Made by a program: the position numbers and the translations under genes. Positions 8,488 through 17,494 of a DNA stretch of 40,181 nt are shown one piece after another. The stretch lies in NCBI GenBank assembly GCA_016187515.1, contig JACPJN010000004.1, positions 1 through 40,181 on the forward strand. Reading direction: 5' to 3'. The DNA is from Candidatus Uhrbacteria bacterium. GTDB lineage: Bacteria > Patescibacteriota > Patescibacteriia > GWA2-47-26. The notes beneath the pieces are model-generated. The model was not told the origin of the DNA, did not search any database, and saw nothing but the letters and a program-made list of their open reading frames with translations. Numbering within the stretch: position 1 is the stretch's first letter; every line of letters begins with the position of its first letter.

Positions 8488-9954
8488 TTATACCAGTTTT
8501 CGTACGTGGTCTACAAACTGCCGTCCCCGATCAAATTCATTTTTAAATAATCCAAACGAGGCCGCGGCGGGAGAAAGCAAGACGATGTCGCCAGATTGTG
8601 CTAGAACATGCGCTTTCTTGACTGCCTCCTTCATCTGTTTTACAAGAGTAATTGGTAATTGGTAATTAGTAATTAGTGGTTTGAATTTATTGGTGGCCGT
8701 GCCAGGAAGTAATACCACGGCTTTGCAATACTGCTTCACGTACTTTGCCAATTCCCGAAACTCCAATTTTTTATCCGCCCCGCCGGCAATGAGGACAATA
8801 TTTTTTGTGATTTGTGATTTGTGATTTGTGATTTGTCGCTGTCCCAGTGTAGCAAGTGCCGCGACTGTCGCCTCCGGCGTTGTGGCGGTTGTGTCATTGT
8901 AGTAACGCACGCCATCAACTGTACGAACAAGTTCAAGCCGATTAGGTAAACCACGAAAGGTCTTCAGCACATGCGCAATATCTCGACGAGTAACCCCTGC
9001 TGCGTCAGCTGCCACTGCCGCGGCAAGGGCATTGGCGCGATTGTGCGCGCCCGGAATTTGTAAATCCTCAAGCGGAACCCAGCGCGGTAATTGCTTTTCC
9101 GCCGAAAACCAAACGACTTTGCCGCGCGCGCGCTTGGCCATCGCGCGTGTCGCCGCATTATCATAATTAAGCACTAGAGTATCGCCACGCTTTTGAAATC
9201 GAAAAATATTTTCTTTATCCGCAATATATTCTCGGATATTTCTATACTTATCCAGGTGATCATTCATGATATTGGTCACCACCGCAATGTTGGGACTTTT
9301 TTTCACCGTCGGAAAATGATGCAAAAGCCAACTTGAAAGCTCCGCCACAATCGGCTCGCCATTATACGTATCAATAAACGAAAGCGGCGAGGCACCTAGA
9401 TTTCCGGCCAGCCACACTTTACCCATTCTCCGATTCGGGCGAAACGGAGAATGGTGATATTTTAGCATTTCATAGATAAGCGCGGTGGTTGTACTTTTTC
9501 CCCGCGTACCGGTTACGCCAATAAACAATTTCGGCGTATGCCGCGCTAAAAATAAACTCCAGTCATTGACAACCGGTATTTTCCGCTTGGCCGCAATCCT
9601 TAAATACGGCGACTCAGACGGAACTGACGGGTTTTGAAATACCACATCCGCGTTTTTAAAATCTTCCTCCCGATGCTTGCCAAAAACAAATGCGAGCTTA
9701 GGGCTTAGTGCTAATGGCTTAGAGTTTTTTGCCCTACGCTCTATGCCCTTGGCTCTATGCCGAAGTCCAGTCCAATACTTCACCAACTCCCTCACACTCC
9801 CCTCCAGCTCCCGCGCACTCCGTAAATCCGTAACCGTCACCTTTGATCCTTGCCGCAAAAAAAACTTCACCGCCTCAATGCCAGTCCCCTTCTCATAGAG
9901 TCCAAGCCCCATGACCGTGACGCGTTTGTTTTGAAAATTTGTGAGCATAGTCAA
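8488..9954 (-). CDS. murD: UDP-N-acetylmuramoylalanine--D-glutamate ligase
   Basis: GVTGTRGKSTTTALIYEML, NIMNDHLDKY, GLPNRLELVRTVDGVRYYNDTTATTPEATVAAL, LLSPAAASFGLFKNEFDRGRQF. Confidence 0.95.
   Translation of the reverse strand: MTMLTNFQNKRVTVMGLGLYEKGTGIEAVKFFLRQGSKVTVTDLRSARELEGSVRELVKYWTGLRHRAKGIERRAKNSKPLALSPKLAFVFGKHREEDFKNADVVFQNPSVPSESPYLRIAAKRKIPVVNDWSLFLARHTPKLFIGVTGTRGKSTTTALIYEMLKYHHSPFRPNRRMGKVWLAGNLGASPLSFIDTYNGEPIVAELSSWLLHHFPTVKKSPNIAVVTNIMNDHLDKYRNIREYIADKENIFRFQKRGDTLVLNYDNAATRAMAKRARGKVVWFSAEKQLPRWVPLEDLQIPGAHNRANALAAAVAADAAGVTRRDIAHVLKTFRGLPNRLELVRTVDGVRYYNDTTATTPEATVAALATLGQRQITNHKSQITKNIVLIAGGADKKLEFRELAKYVKQYCKAVVLLPGTATNKFKPLITNYQLPITLVKQMKEAVKKAHVLAQSGDIVLLSPAAASFGLFKNEFDRGRQFVDHVRKLV
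8649..8676. repeat. Heptanucleotide repeat (TAATTRG)4 within murD
   Basis: taattgg taattgg taattag taattag. Confidence 0.9.
8807..8836. repeat. Heptanucleotide repeat (GTGATTT)4 within murD
   Basis: gtgattt x4 then gt; encodes QITNHKSQITK region. Confidence 0.95.
9696..9765. repeat. Two heptanucleotide blocks (GCTTAGN)4 and (GCYCTAY)n within murD
   Basis: gcttagg gcttagt gctaatg gcttaga ... gccctac gctctat gcccttg gctctat. Confidence 0.85.
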
Positions 9955-9958
9955 ATCA

Positions 9959-10063
9959 ATCTCCCTCCCTTAAGGTAAGGGAGGGCTAGGGTGGGTTATG
10001 CCGGCCATCCTCGGGCAGGAATGATTCATAGCTCCCCTCACCTCTCTTATCTTAAAAGGGGAA
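9959..10063. repeat. Intergenic GC-rich hairpin repeats (two units)
   Basis: ctccctcccttaaggtaagggagggctagggtgggttatg and gctcccctcacctctcttatcttaaaaggggaaa. Confidence 0.7.
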
Positions 10064-10148
10064 AAATTGAAGGATGCCGCCATCATAGCATAAAAAAGGA
10101 GAATGGACAAAACGTATCAACATGATACGATGTATGCAGGAGGAGCGC

Positions 10149-10610
10149 ATGCACACCATTCCACTGACCGACATGGACGGAATCAAGATAGCCGAGCTAT
10201 CCGTAGGCCCGAGGGAGTTTGGGATCACGCTTACGAATGATGGGATCGGGGCAGCAGCACGCGGCGACCTCGAGCTTCATCCCAATACACCAACGGTACT
10301 GCGAGACGCGCTGGCGCAAGCCATGCGTGACCGCGACGAAGACCCAGACCCTTGCCTTAACCGGCTGACAGGTAGTCCACAATTTCCTGGCCCAGTCACG
10401 CTGTCTACGATCGGGGGTGATGTGATCGCAATCTTCAGCGGCCACGCCGCTGACTGCGCCACACTCCTGATCCTTTCCGCACATGCGTTTGCGCGCGTTG
10501 GCGCTGGCCCTATCGAGCTTTACCACCGTGAGGTAGCCGCACTAGTTTCCTGGGCCGCGGACGTGTGCCACGCCCAAGCGGCGCTTAAGGCCGCGCCAGC
10601 CGCCCGCTAA
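10149..10610 (+). CDS. Hypothetical protein
   Basis: AGGAGG SD upstream of MHTIPLTDMDG; cgtatca-aca-tgatacg dyad upstream; hairpin plus T-run downstream (about 10690-10718). Confidence 0.6.
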   Translation: MHTIPLTDMDGIKIAELSVGPREFGITLTNDGIGAAARGDLELHPNTPTVLRDALAQAMRDRDEDPDPCLNRLTGSPQFPGPVTLSTIGGDVIAIFSGHAADCATLLILSAHAFARVGAGPIELYHREVAALVSWAADVCHAQAALKAAPAAR

Positions 10611-10772
10611 ATCTCCCCCAGTCAACACCATCCCGCTACGCTGTTCGCTTCATGCTCTTTCCCGCGACCCTTCGCCTGCCACGCCCGCCGCGGCCTTCCG
10701 CGTCGGGTCGGTTTTTTTATGCAAACGGCGACCATAAAGGTCGCCACTACATCCTCTGCTGAAAGGCAAGTT

Positions 10773-10994
10773 TTATGCCGCCGCAGCGGTTTGCAGCGGC
10801 CGCTCCACTTGCACTAAAAAATCTTTCGCTTTCCCAAACACGGTCTTGCGAGCGCCAAGCACCTCAACCCCGGCTACTTTTCCATCCGCATCATAATCAA
10901 CTGCAATATCATCCGTGAGACGTTTGGTCGTCACGGTTGTATCACGGAATTCGAAATACATCGCATCGCTTATTGGGTCGTATTTGATCTTCAT
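10773..10994 (-). CDS. DUF2283 family protein
   Basis: MKIKYDPISDAMYFEF...DDIAVDYDADGKVAGVEVLGA. Confidence 0.85.
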   Translation of the reverse strand: MKIKYDPISDAMYFEFRDTTVTTKRLTDDIAVDYDADGKVAGVEVLGARKTVFGKAKDFLVQVERPLQTAAAA

Positions 10995-10995
10995 A

Positions 10996-11259
10996 TTAGG
11001 CAATATAGAGTGCGTACACAGTAATTACTACAATCGTATCCCTCTCCACAACAAATACTGGGTTCACTTGTTTTATCTTGTAAAATTTCTTATTCCATTC
11101 TGCATTATACTGAAAATCCTGCTTTGCTTCAAATCGGCCACTCCTCGCTTCACGCCATTCTGCAAGCCGAATCGTTTCTACTACTTCATTTTCATTGGCT
11201 CCCCTTTTCCGCATACTATCCTGTGCACGCGGCGAAAATTCAATGGGAAGATTCTTCAT
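10996..11259 (-). CDS. DUF4258/BrnT-like small protein
   Basis: EFSPRAQDSMRKRGANENEVVETIRLAEWREAR...NPVFVVERDTIVVITVYALY; adjacent to DUF2283 gene. Confidence 0.75.
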   Translation of the reverse strand: MKNLPIEFSPRAQDSMRKRGANENEVVETIRLAEWREARSGRFEAKQDFQYNAEWNKKFYKIKQVNPVFVVERDTIVVITVYALYIA

Positions 11260-11293
11260 ATACTATAACACAGTGAGCGATGGCTGTCCAATT

Positions 11294-11980
11294 TTATGCG
11301 TGCCCGTGTTTCATATGCACGCCGCGGGAAGTAAATACAGTTTTATGCAGGCGCACTTCGGTCATGGCCTTGATAATTTCCCAGGACATTTTAAAATATT
11401 CTTTAAGTCCGCCCCAAAAACCGAACTTTTCGATTTTCTTCACAATTCTAATGCCCGGCATTTTGGTTTTTCCGTATGGCAATTTATTCGCGCGGCAATA
11501 ATAATTGAGCGCGCTTTCAGCTTTAAATCCTTTCATGTAGTAATCCGGAATATCGGTAAAGACCTTGCGCAACATGGCCCGCTCTCCGCCAATCAGCGGA
11601 AGATATTGCTGCAGCCAAGTAAAAAACCCGCCGCGATCGCGCAGCCCCACATTCATCGCGTACGTTCCGGCAAGCACCGGCTTCACGATACTTTCAATGT
11701 GTTGGGCCGTAAACCCACTTAAATCCGCGTCCGCAAAAAATAAAATCGGCGCGTCCGTGTGCGTTACGCCATGCGACATGGCCGAGCCCTTGCCATGCCG
11801 GAAGGGCAGCTCATGCACCATATCCGCCCCGGCTTCCCTAGCTAACTGCGCGGTCTTATCTTTTGAGCCATCGGAAATAACAATCACCTCACCGATAAGC
11901 AGCGAGGATTTTAAGGTCTGCACCACTCCGGCAATGGTTTTTTCTTCGTTAAAGGCGGGGACGATAGCGGCTACTTTCAT
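11294..11980 (-). CDS. Family 2 glycosyltransferase
   Basis: AAIVPAFNEEKTIAGVV...VISDGSKDKTAQLAREAGA...FFADADLSG. Confidence 0.92.
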   Translation of the reverse strand: MKVAAIVPAFNEEKTIAGVVQTLKSSLLIGEVIVISDGSKDKTAQLAREAGADMVHELPFRHGKGSAMSHGVTHTDAPILFFADADLSGFTAQHIESIVKPVLAGTYAMNVGLRDRGGFFTWLQQYLPLIGGERAMLRKVFTDIPDYYMKGFKAESALNYYCRANKLPYGKTKMPGIRIVKKIEKFGFWGGLKEYFKMSWEIIKAMTEVRLHKTVFTSRGVHMKHGHA

Positions 11981-12056
11981 AGTTCGCTTTACGAACGATA
12001 ATTCGATGATTAGAGATTAGACAATTCGAATCGCAAATTAACTAATTATCAAATTA

Positions 12057-12632
12057 TCATTTGCGCCGCATATGCATGTCATAAATAACTTCTTCAACGC
12101 GGCGCAAGTTTTGCTTGGCCTGATCATACTTGGTGCGCAAATAACCCGTCAGGTCAAACTTGATCAACTGCTCAACAACATCGCGCACCACCTCCGCGAG
12201 CTTCTCCACTTCTTGCGCACGTCCCTGTGTGGCGCGCTGTACGGCCTTGCGCGTAAGCTCGCCGGTAAAGTCCGAAAGTCCTGCCAAATATGTATCCGCA
12301 TCTATTTGCATGCCTTTCAATTCCACCACTTTCCCTATTCGCATCCATTCGCAGAATAATTTTGCCTCCACATACTCCTCCAGCGCCGCGCGATACGCGC
12401 CCTCATAGCGTAACTCCGGCAATTGCTTAAACTGCTTCTCAAGATTCCCAAACGTGCGCTCCACTTCTTGGAGTAACGCATCTGCGGCACTCATATCATC
12501 CCGATGCAACGCAAAAATCGCCTGCTTGGCTTTGGAAAGCGTGCCGTTGGATACCCCAATTAAATCCCGCCGCGCGGACTCATAAGTATCGTATTCTTTC
12601 TTTAAGCGTACAAATAATTTTTCATTTAACAT
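12057..12632 (-). CDS. Translin-family protein
   Basis: EEYVEAKLFCEWM...YLAGLSDFTGELTRKAVQRA...LRTKYDQAKQNLRRVEEVIYDMHMRRK resembles translin motifs. Confidence 0.75.
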   Translation of the reverse strand: MLNEKLFVRLKKEYDTYESARRDLIGVSNGTLSKAKQAIFALHRDDMSAADALLQEVERTFGNLEKQFKQLPELRYEGAYRAALEEYVEAKLFCEWMRIGKVVELKGMQIDADTYLAGLSDFTGELTRKAVQRATQGRAQEVEKLAEVVRDVVEQLIKFDLTGYLRTKYDQAKQNLRRVEEVIYDMHMRRK

Positions 12633-12634
12633 AC

Positions 12635-15325
12635 CTATGCGTGCACTCGCTTACGGATAAAAAATGCTTTGACCAGTTCGATAAGCGCCACATTGATAAC
12701 GCCCAGCCCGATTAGCGGCAGCCAGTCAGCAGCGGAAAGCGCTACGGTGCGTAGGATATGCTGCAGTGGCGGCGCGTATACTGCCGCCAAGAGCAAGACC
12801 GCGCTTATTCCCGTAGATCCTAACAATAAACGGTTATTAAAGGGATTGACGTGCCAGACATAACGATGCATGCTGCGAATCGAGTAAATTGAGAATAGCA
12901 TATTAGTGCCCAGAGCGGCAAATACCAAAGTCCTCGTATAAGCAAGATCATATCCATGAGTCAGGAAGTAGAGATAAAATCCAAACAAAAGCACGCTCCC
13001 GACAATGCCAACCCCGAACACAAGTGTGTTCATCTCAAAATCCATCAGCGACGAGGTACGCGCTCTGGGTTTTTCCTTCATCACGTGCGGTTCGCCCGGA
13101 TCAAACGCGAGTGCCATATTCGGCAATGAATCTTCTATTAAATTTATCCAAAGAATTTGCGCCGCAAGAACCGGGAGTGGCAGGCCAAGTAAGAGACTCC
13201 CTATTATAATGATAATCTCTTTCCAACTTCCCGAAAGCAAATAGGCCACTACTTTGCGGACATTTTCATAAATATTCCGGCCTCCTTGCACGGCACCAAC
13301 GATCGTCGCCAAATTATTATCGGTAAGCACGACATCGGCTGATTCCTTAGCGACATCAGTGCCCGAGCCAACCGCAATGCCAATGTCAGCGCTTTTGAGT
13401 GCTGGGGCATCGTTTACTCCATCGCCCGTCATCGCCACCGAAACACCCAGCCGATGAAACGCCTCCACAATACGTACTTTATGTTTGGGCAGGACGCGCG
13501 CAAAAATATTCACCTCCTTCATGCGCTCCGCAAGTTTCTCGTCATCCAGCGCGTCCATTTGGTCACCAGTGAGAACAAGACCCCTCCTAACCTCCCCTTT
13601 AAAAGGGGAGGAAACCAATTTTTCTCCCCCTGCCCGAGGGGGAGTTAGAGGGGGTGGGAGCAATCCGGCCTGTGTGGCAATTGCCACTGCAGTCCTGGCA
13701 TGATCGCCAGTAATCATGATCGTGCGAATTCCGGCGCGGTGGGTCACGGAGACCACTTCGGAAATATGCGGGCGCAAAGGATCTTGAAGCGCAAACAAAC
13801 CCGCAAATACGAGATCGGACGGAAGTGTATGATTTTTTATTAGCTCTTTCAGTGTTCTTATTTCGCGCGGTACTTCGCGATAGGCAACCGCCAATAATCG
13901 TTTCCCTTGACCAGTTCTATCTTCAATCTGTTTTATCAGAACACGCCGCTCTGCGGCCGTCAATTTTGCCGCGGCCAGCACTTTCTCCGGCGCCCCGCGG
14001 ACATAAAGCACGTTTACGGCTAGGCCACCCGCGGGTGGCCTAGCCACGCGGTGCAGCGTCGCTGACCATTTTCGCGCGCTGTCAAAAGGCATCTCGTCTA
14101 ATTTGGGAAACGCACGATTAAGTTTTGCTACATTAATTTTTGCTTCTTCTGCTCCCTTATACAATCCCCGAGTAGTCGGATCCTGACCCTCATTTCCCGT
14201 GAGCGCGCATTCCCAGGCTTTGGCCTTGTCTTTTGCAATCACTTCCACTACTGACATCTTCCCAGTCGTAAGCGTGCCGGTTTTGTCCGCACAAATCACT
14301 GACACACTGCCGAGTGTTTCTGCCGCAAGTAAACGCTTCACAATGGCTTGCCGCTTGGCCATGTTGCGCATGCCAATTGCCAAAATCACGGTCAGTGAAA
14401 TCAACAATCCTTCCGGAATCGCGGCGACCGCCACAGCCACGGCAATTAAAAACATTTCTACGATAGAGCGGCCTTGAATAGTGCCAATACCAAAAATACC
14501 CAACGCAATGAGTACGGTTACTCCTCCTAATACTTTGGCCAGTTTCGCCAATTGTTTTTGAAGCGGTGTAACCGGATCTTCTACTTTGTGCACCAAAAGA
14601 GCAATCTCGCCAAAGGCCGTATCTTTACCCGTAGCGACCACGACGGCCTCGGCTTTTCCACGCGCCACCGTGGTGCCTTGAAAGACCATGTTCGTGCGCT
14701 CGGCCAGCATCGTCGCCCCGTGCAGCGGCTTCAATTGTTTTTTAACCGGAAGCGACTCGCCAGTCAGCGCCGCTTCATTAATTTCCAAATCAAACATTTG
14801 CAGCAAGCGCGCATCGGCCGGCACATGGTCACCGGCTTGGAGCAAAACTATGTCACCTGGCACGAGTTCACTGGCGTCCACTGCCATCTCCCTCACCCTC
14901 CCCTCTCCCAGCGGGAGAGGGTGGCCGGAGGCCGGGTGAGGGGTTACCTGCCGGCGCACCCGCGCCTTATGCTTGACCATGGCCTTGAGCGCGGCAAACG
15001 CATTGTCCGCCTGCCACTCTTGCCAAAATCCAATCGCGGCATTGACCACTACCGCGGCCAAAATCACGCCCATGTCCACAAACTCTTGAAGCGCGGCAAC
15101 AATGAGCGCCGCGATCAAAAGCACATAAACGAGCGGGCTTTTCAACTGCCGCACGAAAATCGCGACCCGCGAGGGACGCTGGTCTTCCGGCAAAACATTC
15201 GGGCCGTATTTTGCAATGCGCGCGCGTGCCTCCTCCTCGGTCAGACCATGTTTCGAGGTGCTCACCTCCTTAAGCACATCCTCCATCTTAAGCGCATGCC
15301 AGTTTACCTTAGCCATAGTCAACAA
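12635..15325 (-). CDS. Cation-transporting P-type ATPase (Ca2+-type, P2)
   Basis: AALTGESLPVKK, ICADKTGTLTTGKMSV, GDGVNDAPALKSADIGIAVGSGTDVAKESAD, PEGLLISLTVILA. Confidence 0.95.
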   Translation of the reverse strand: MLTMAKVNWHALKMEDVLKEVSTSKHGLTEEEARARIAKYGPNVLPEDQRPSRVAIFVRQLKSPLVYVLLIAALIVAALQEFVDMGVILAAVVVNAAIGFWQEWQADNAFAALKAMVKHKARVRRQVTPHPASGHPLPLGEGRVREMAVDASELVPGDIVLLQAGDHVPADARLLQMFDLEINEAALTGESLPVKKQLKPLHGATMLAERTNMVFQGTTVARGKAEAVVVATGKDTAFGEIALLVHKVEDPVTPLQKQLAKLAKVLGGVTVLIALGIFGIGTIQGRSIVEMFLIAVAVAVAAIPEGLLISLTVILAIGMRNMAKRQAIVKRLLAAETLGSVSVICADKTGTLTTGKMSVVEVIAKDKAKAWECALTGNEGQDPTTRGLYKGAEEAKINVAKLNRAFPKLDEMPFDSARKWSATLHRVARPPAGGLAVNVLYVRGAPEKVLAAAKLTAAERRVLIKQIEDRTGQGKRLLAVAYREVPREIRTLKELIKNHTLPSDLVFAGLFALQDPLRPHISEVVSVTHRAGIRTIMITGDHARTAVAIATQAGLLPPPLTPPRAGGEKLVSSPFKGEVRRGLVLTGDQMDALDDEKLAERMKEVNIFARVLPKHKVRIVEAFHRLGVSVAMTGDGVNDAPALKSADIGIAVGSGTDVAKESADVVLTDNNLATIVGAVQGGRNIYENVRKVVAYLLSGSWKEIIIIIGSLLLGLPLPVLAAQILWINLIEDSLPNMALAFDPGEPHVMKEKPRARTSSLMDFEMNTLVFGVGIVGSVLLFGFYLYFLTHGYDLAYTRTLVFAALGTNMLFSIYSIRSMHRYVWHVNPFNNRLLLGSTGISAVLLLAAVYAPPLQHILRTVALSAADWLPLIGLGVINVALIELVKAFFIRKRVHA
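13581..13660. repeat. GC-rich hairpin repeats inserted in frame in the P-type ATPase
   Basis: cccctcctaacctcccctttaaaaggggagg ... ctccccctgcccgagggggagttagagggggtggg; encodes PPPLTPPRAGGEKLVSSPFKGEVRRG. Confidence 0.8.
14888..14944. repeat. GC-rich hairpin repeat inserted in frame in the P-type ATPase
   Basis: tctccctcaccctcccctctcccagcgggagagggtggccggaggccgggtgagggg; encodes TPHPASGHPLPLGEGRVRE. Confidence 0.8.
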
Positions 15326-15327
15326 TT

Positions 15328-15366
15328 CGTCCCCCTCTTAAGATAAGAGGGGGTAGGGGGAGTTAT
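15328..15366. repeat. Intergenic GC-rich hairpin repeat
   Basis: cgtccccctcttaagataagagggggtagggggagttatga. Confidence 0.7.
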
Positions 15367-15630
15367 GAACCTTTGTGTTATGTGTTACGTGCTATGTATT
15401 ACGTGAACCTAGTATATCAATTTCCACCCATCCTGTCATTCTGAACCCCGACGCGGAAGTCGGGGTGAAGAATCCCGCCCGCCTCGCCGAGGCGAGTCGA
15501 GGCTGGGCGCGTATGCGCGCACCCACCCACAACAAAAAAACGCCTTGCTTGCGCAGGGCGTATGGGACAGCAAAGTAGTACAGCGTGGGGATTACTGAAT
15601 ATTATACCGCTTTTACTCTAGTCCTCCGGA

Positions 15631-16107
15631 TTAGCCGTTTCGCTCTTTGTCGGCAGAAGCAATATACTCATCAAGATATTTTACGAACGCTTTGACAAGC
15701 TTACGCGCATGAATCAGGTGCTTTTCGCCACGCCGGTACTCTTCATCAACTGGACCCAATACGGCCTCCCGCGCATCCTCCCCCATAATCTCACTATCGA
15801 TATTAGTGATGATCTCTTTTGCCCGGGCAGGATCCTCCAGCGCCTCCACAAAGGTGCGCACTGCCACAAGCGCGTCGATCGCTTGTTTGCGTTGCTCCGA
15901 CTCTGAAGCCGAAGTAAACTTTTTCTCAATGTCCGCCAGAACCTGCGCTAACTTCGTATCTAGATCACCAACTTCTTTTAATGCTTGCAACATTTCACAA
16001 AAGCTCTTCATGAACCGTTGGTTTTCGTGCGCTGTCTCCATTGCTATACCTACCTTCTCAAAATACTCACGCGGCTGTGATTGCGGTGGTGTTTCTCTGG
16101 TGTTCAT
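15631..16107 (-). CDS. Hypothetical helical protein
   Basis: ORF from MNTRETPP, AGGAGGGC-type SD region upstream, helix-rich composition. Confidence 0.6.
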   Translation of the reverse strand: MNTRETPPQSQPREYFEKVGIAMETAHENQRFMKSFCEMLQALKEVGDLDTKLAQVLADIEKKFTSASESEQRKQAIDALVAVRTFVEALEDPARAKEIITNIDSEIMGEDAREAVLGPVDEEYRRGEKHLIHARKLVKAFVKYLDEYIASADKERNG

Positions 16108-16335
16108 ACTACATTGCCCTCCTTTTATCTTTTTTACCAATGAACTTATTCTCCTCAACTAAAAGCATACTCTCTCTCTCTTCTTTCCGCAACCCCCTGG
16201 GTGTGGATAACCGACTTGACGCATTGCCGCCAATATGTTGTCGTAATAATACGACAGTTAGCGTAAGACCAGGACAAGGTTGGGTTGCCCTCGCGGCGGC
16301 CCTCTCCAGAAACGGAGAAAAAGACCTTCTGGATG

Positions 16336-16500
16336 CTACGTCGTTTTTTTGTTTGGAATACGCCGCCGCACTTTGCGCATAATACGCTCAATGCGCGCTC
16401 CTTTGATATTCACACCAACCGCAATGATAAAATGGCTCGCTCGATCTGGCAGTGAGCCACTCTCATCAAGATAGACCGGCACAAATGCAGGTGTCAACAT
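16336..16500 (-). pseudogene. DUF3800 N-terminal fragment (truncated)
   Basis: MLTPAFVPVYLDESGSLPDRASHFIIAVGVNIKGARIERIMRKVRRRIPNKKTT*; YLDESG signature; below the ORF-track length cut-off. Confidence 0.6.
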
Positions 16501-16529
16501 AAAGCCGCCATCCAGTATTGTTACATCAT

Positions 16530-17492
16530 TTAGCCCCGCGCAATGATAAACGCTAGATACGTCACATACAAACCGACAAACACTCCGCCTTGCCAGCGTT
16601 CAAACACATGGCGTTTGCCGACAAAAAGTGTAAGAAAGGCAATCAGTGTTCCCAGCAGCAATACTCCCAGATCCAGATTGAACGCGCTCTTAAACGGCAC
16701 CGCGCTGATAACTGTGCTGGTTCCCAGAATGAAAAAAATGTTAAAAATGTTGGACCCGATTACATTGCCCACCGCAATGTCCATCTGCTTGCGCCAGGCC
16801 GCCACAGCCGAGGCGGCCAGTTCCGGAAGCGAGGTGCCCATGGCCAATATCGTAAATCCAATCAGCGCTTCGGACACGCCAAGCGCGCGGGCAATATCCA
16901 CGCCCCCGCTGACTGCGGCGCGTCCGCCAAGAAATAACAGCGTGAGCCCTCCCAGCACCATCAGCGCTGACCGTCCTTTGCCAAATACGCGCACCTCCGG
17001 GCCTTCCCCGACCACTTTGCTTATTCCGTAGGTATAATATAAAAATATAATGAAAAAGAACAGTAAAACAAGGCCTTCGGAACGCGACAAAATATTTAAT
17101 GTCAGTCCATCAATAAAGGCGTCGTTGGCCATAATGATAACCGCAAGCGCGGCCAGCAAACTCATGGGAATCTCTTTCCAAACCGTTGAACTTTGCACTT
17201 TCAGCGGAAAGATTACCGCGGATATTCCCAGAATCAATAAAAGATTCATGATATTGCTGCCGATCACGTTTCCAATAACAATCTCCGCGCTCCCGCGGAT
17301 GCTCGCCACTACGTTGACCACCAATTCCGGCGCGGAGGTGCCGAAAGAAACAATCGTCAAACCAATCACCAGCGGGGAAATTCCCAAGCGCTTTGCCAGA
17401 GATGACCCGCCATCAACCAATAAACGCGCGCCATAGATTAAAAGAATAATACCGATGCCCAAAAACCCGATAGACAAAACCATATCGCGCAA
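16530..17492 (-). CDS. CaCA-family calcium/sodium antiporter
   Basis: Duplicated alpha repeats GTSAPELVVNVVASIRGSAEIVIGNVIGSNIMN and GTSLPELAASAVAAWRKQMDIAVGNVIGSNIFNI. Confidence 0.95.
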   Translation of the reverse strand: MRDMVLSIGFLGIGIILLIYGARLLVDGGSSLAKRLGISPLVIGLTIVSFGTSAPELVVNVVASIRGSAEIVIGNVIGSNIMNLLLILGISAVIFPLKVQSSTVWKEIPMSLLAALAVIIMANDAFIDGLTLNILSRSEGLVLLFFFIIFLYYTYGISKVVGEGPEVRVFGKGRSALMVLGGLTLLFLGGRAAVSGGVDIARALGVSEALIGFTILAMGTSLPELAASAVAAWRKQMDIAVGNVIGSNIFNIFFILGTSTVISAVPFKSAFNLDLGVLLLGTLIAFLTLFVGKRHVFERWQGGVFVGLYVTYLAFIIARG

Positions 17493-17494
17493 TT

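Noticed and set aside
8649-8836. CRISPR-like array
   Set aside because: Tandem 7-nt units without spacers; no direct repeats of 24-40 nt with unique spacers and no cas1 anywhere. The Cas2-like domain at 6046-6636 belongs to a PaaX-like regulator.
10690-10720. Novel regulatory RNA after the 10149-10610 gene
   Set aside because: The cgcggccttccgcgtcgggtcggttttttt segment is adequately explained as a simple terminator.
16155-16391. 78-aa ORF as a protein gene
   Set aside because: Overlaps the better-supported DUF3800 fragment in another frame and runs through repetitive low-complexity sequence; no SD or motif.
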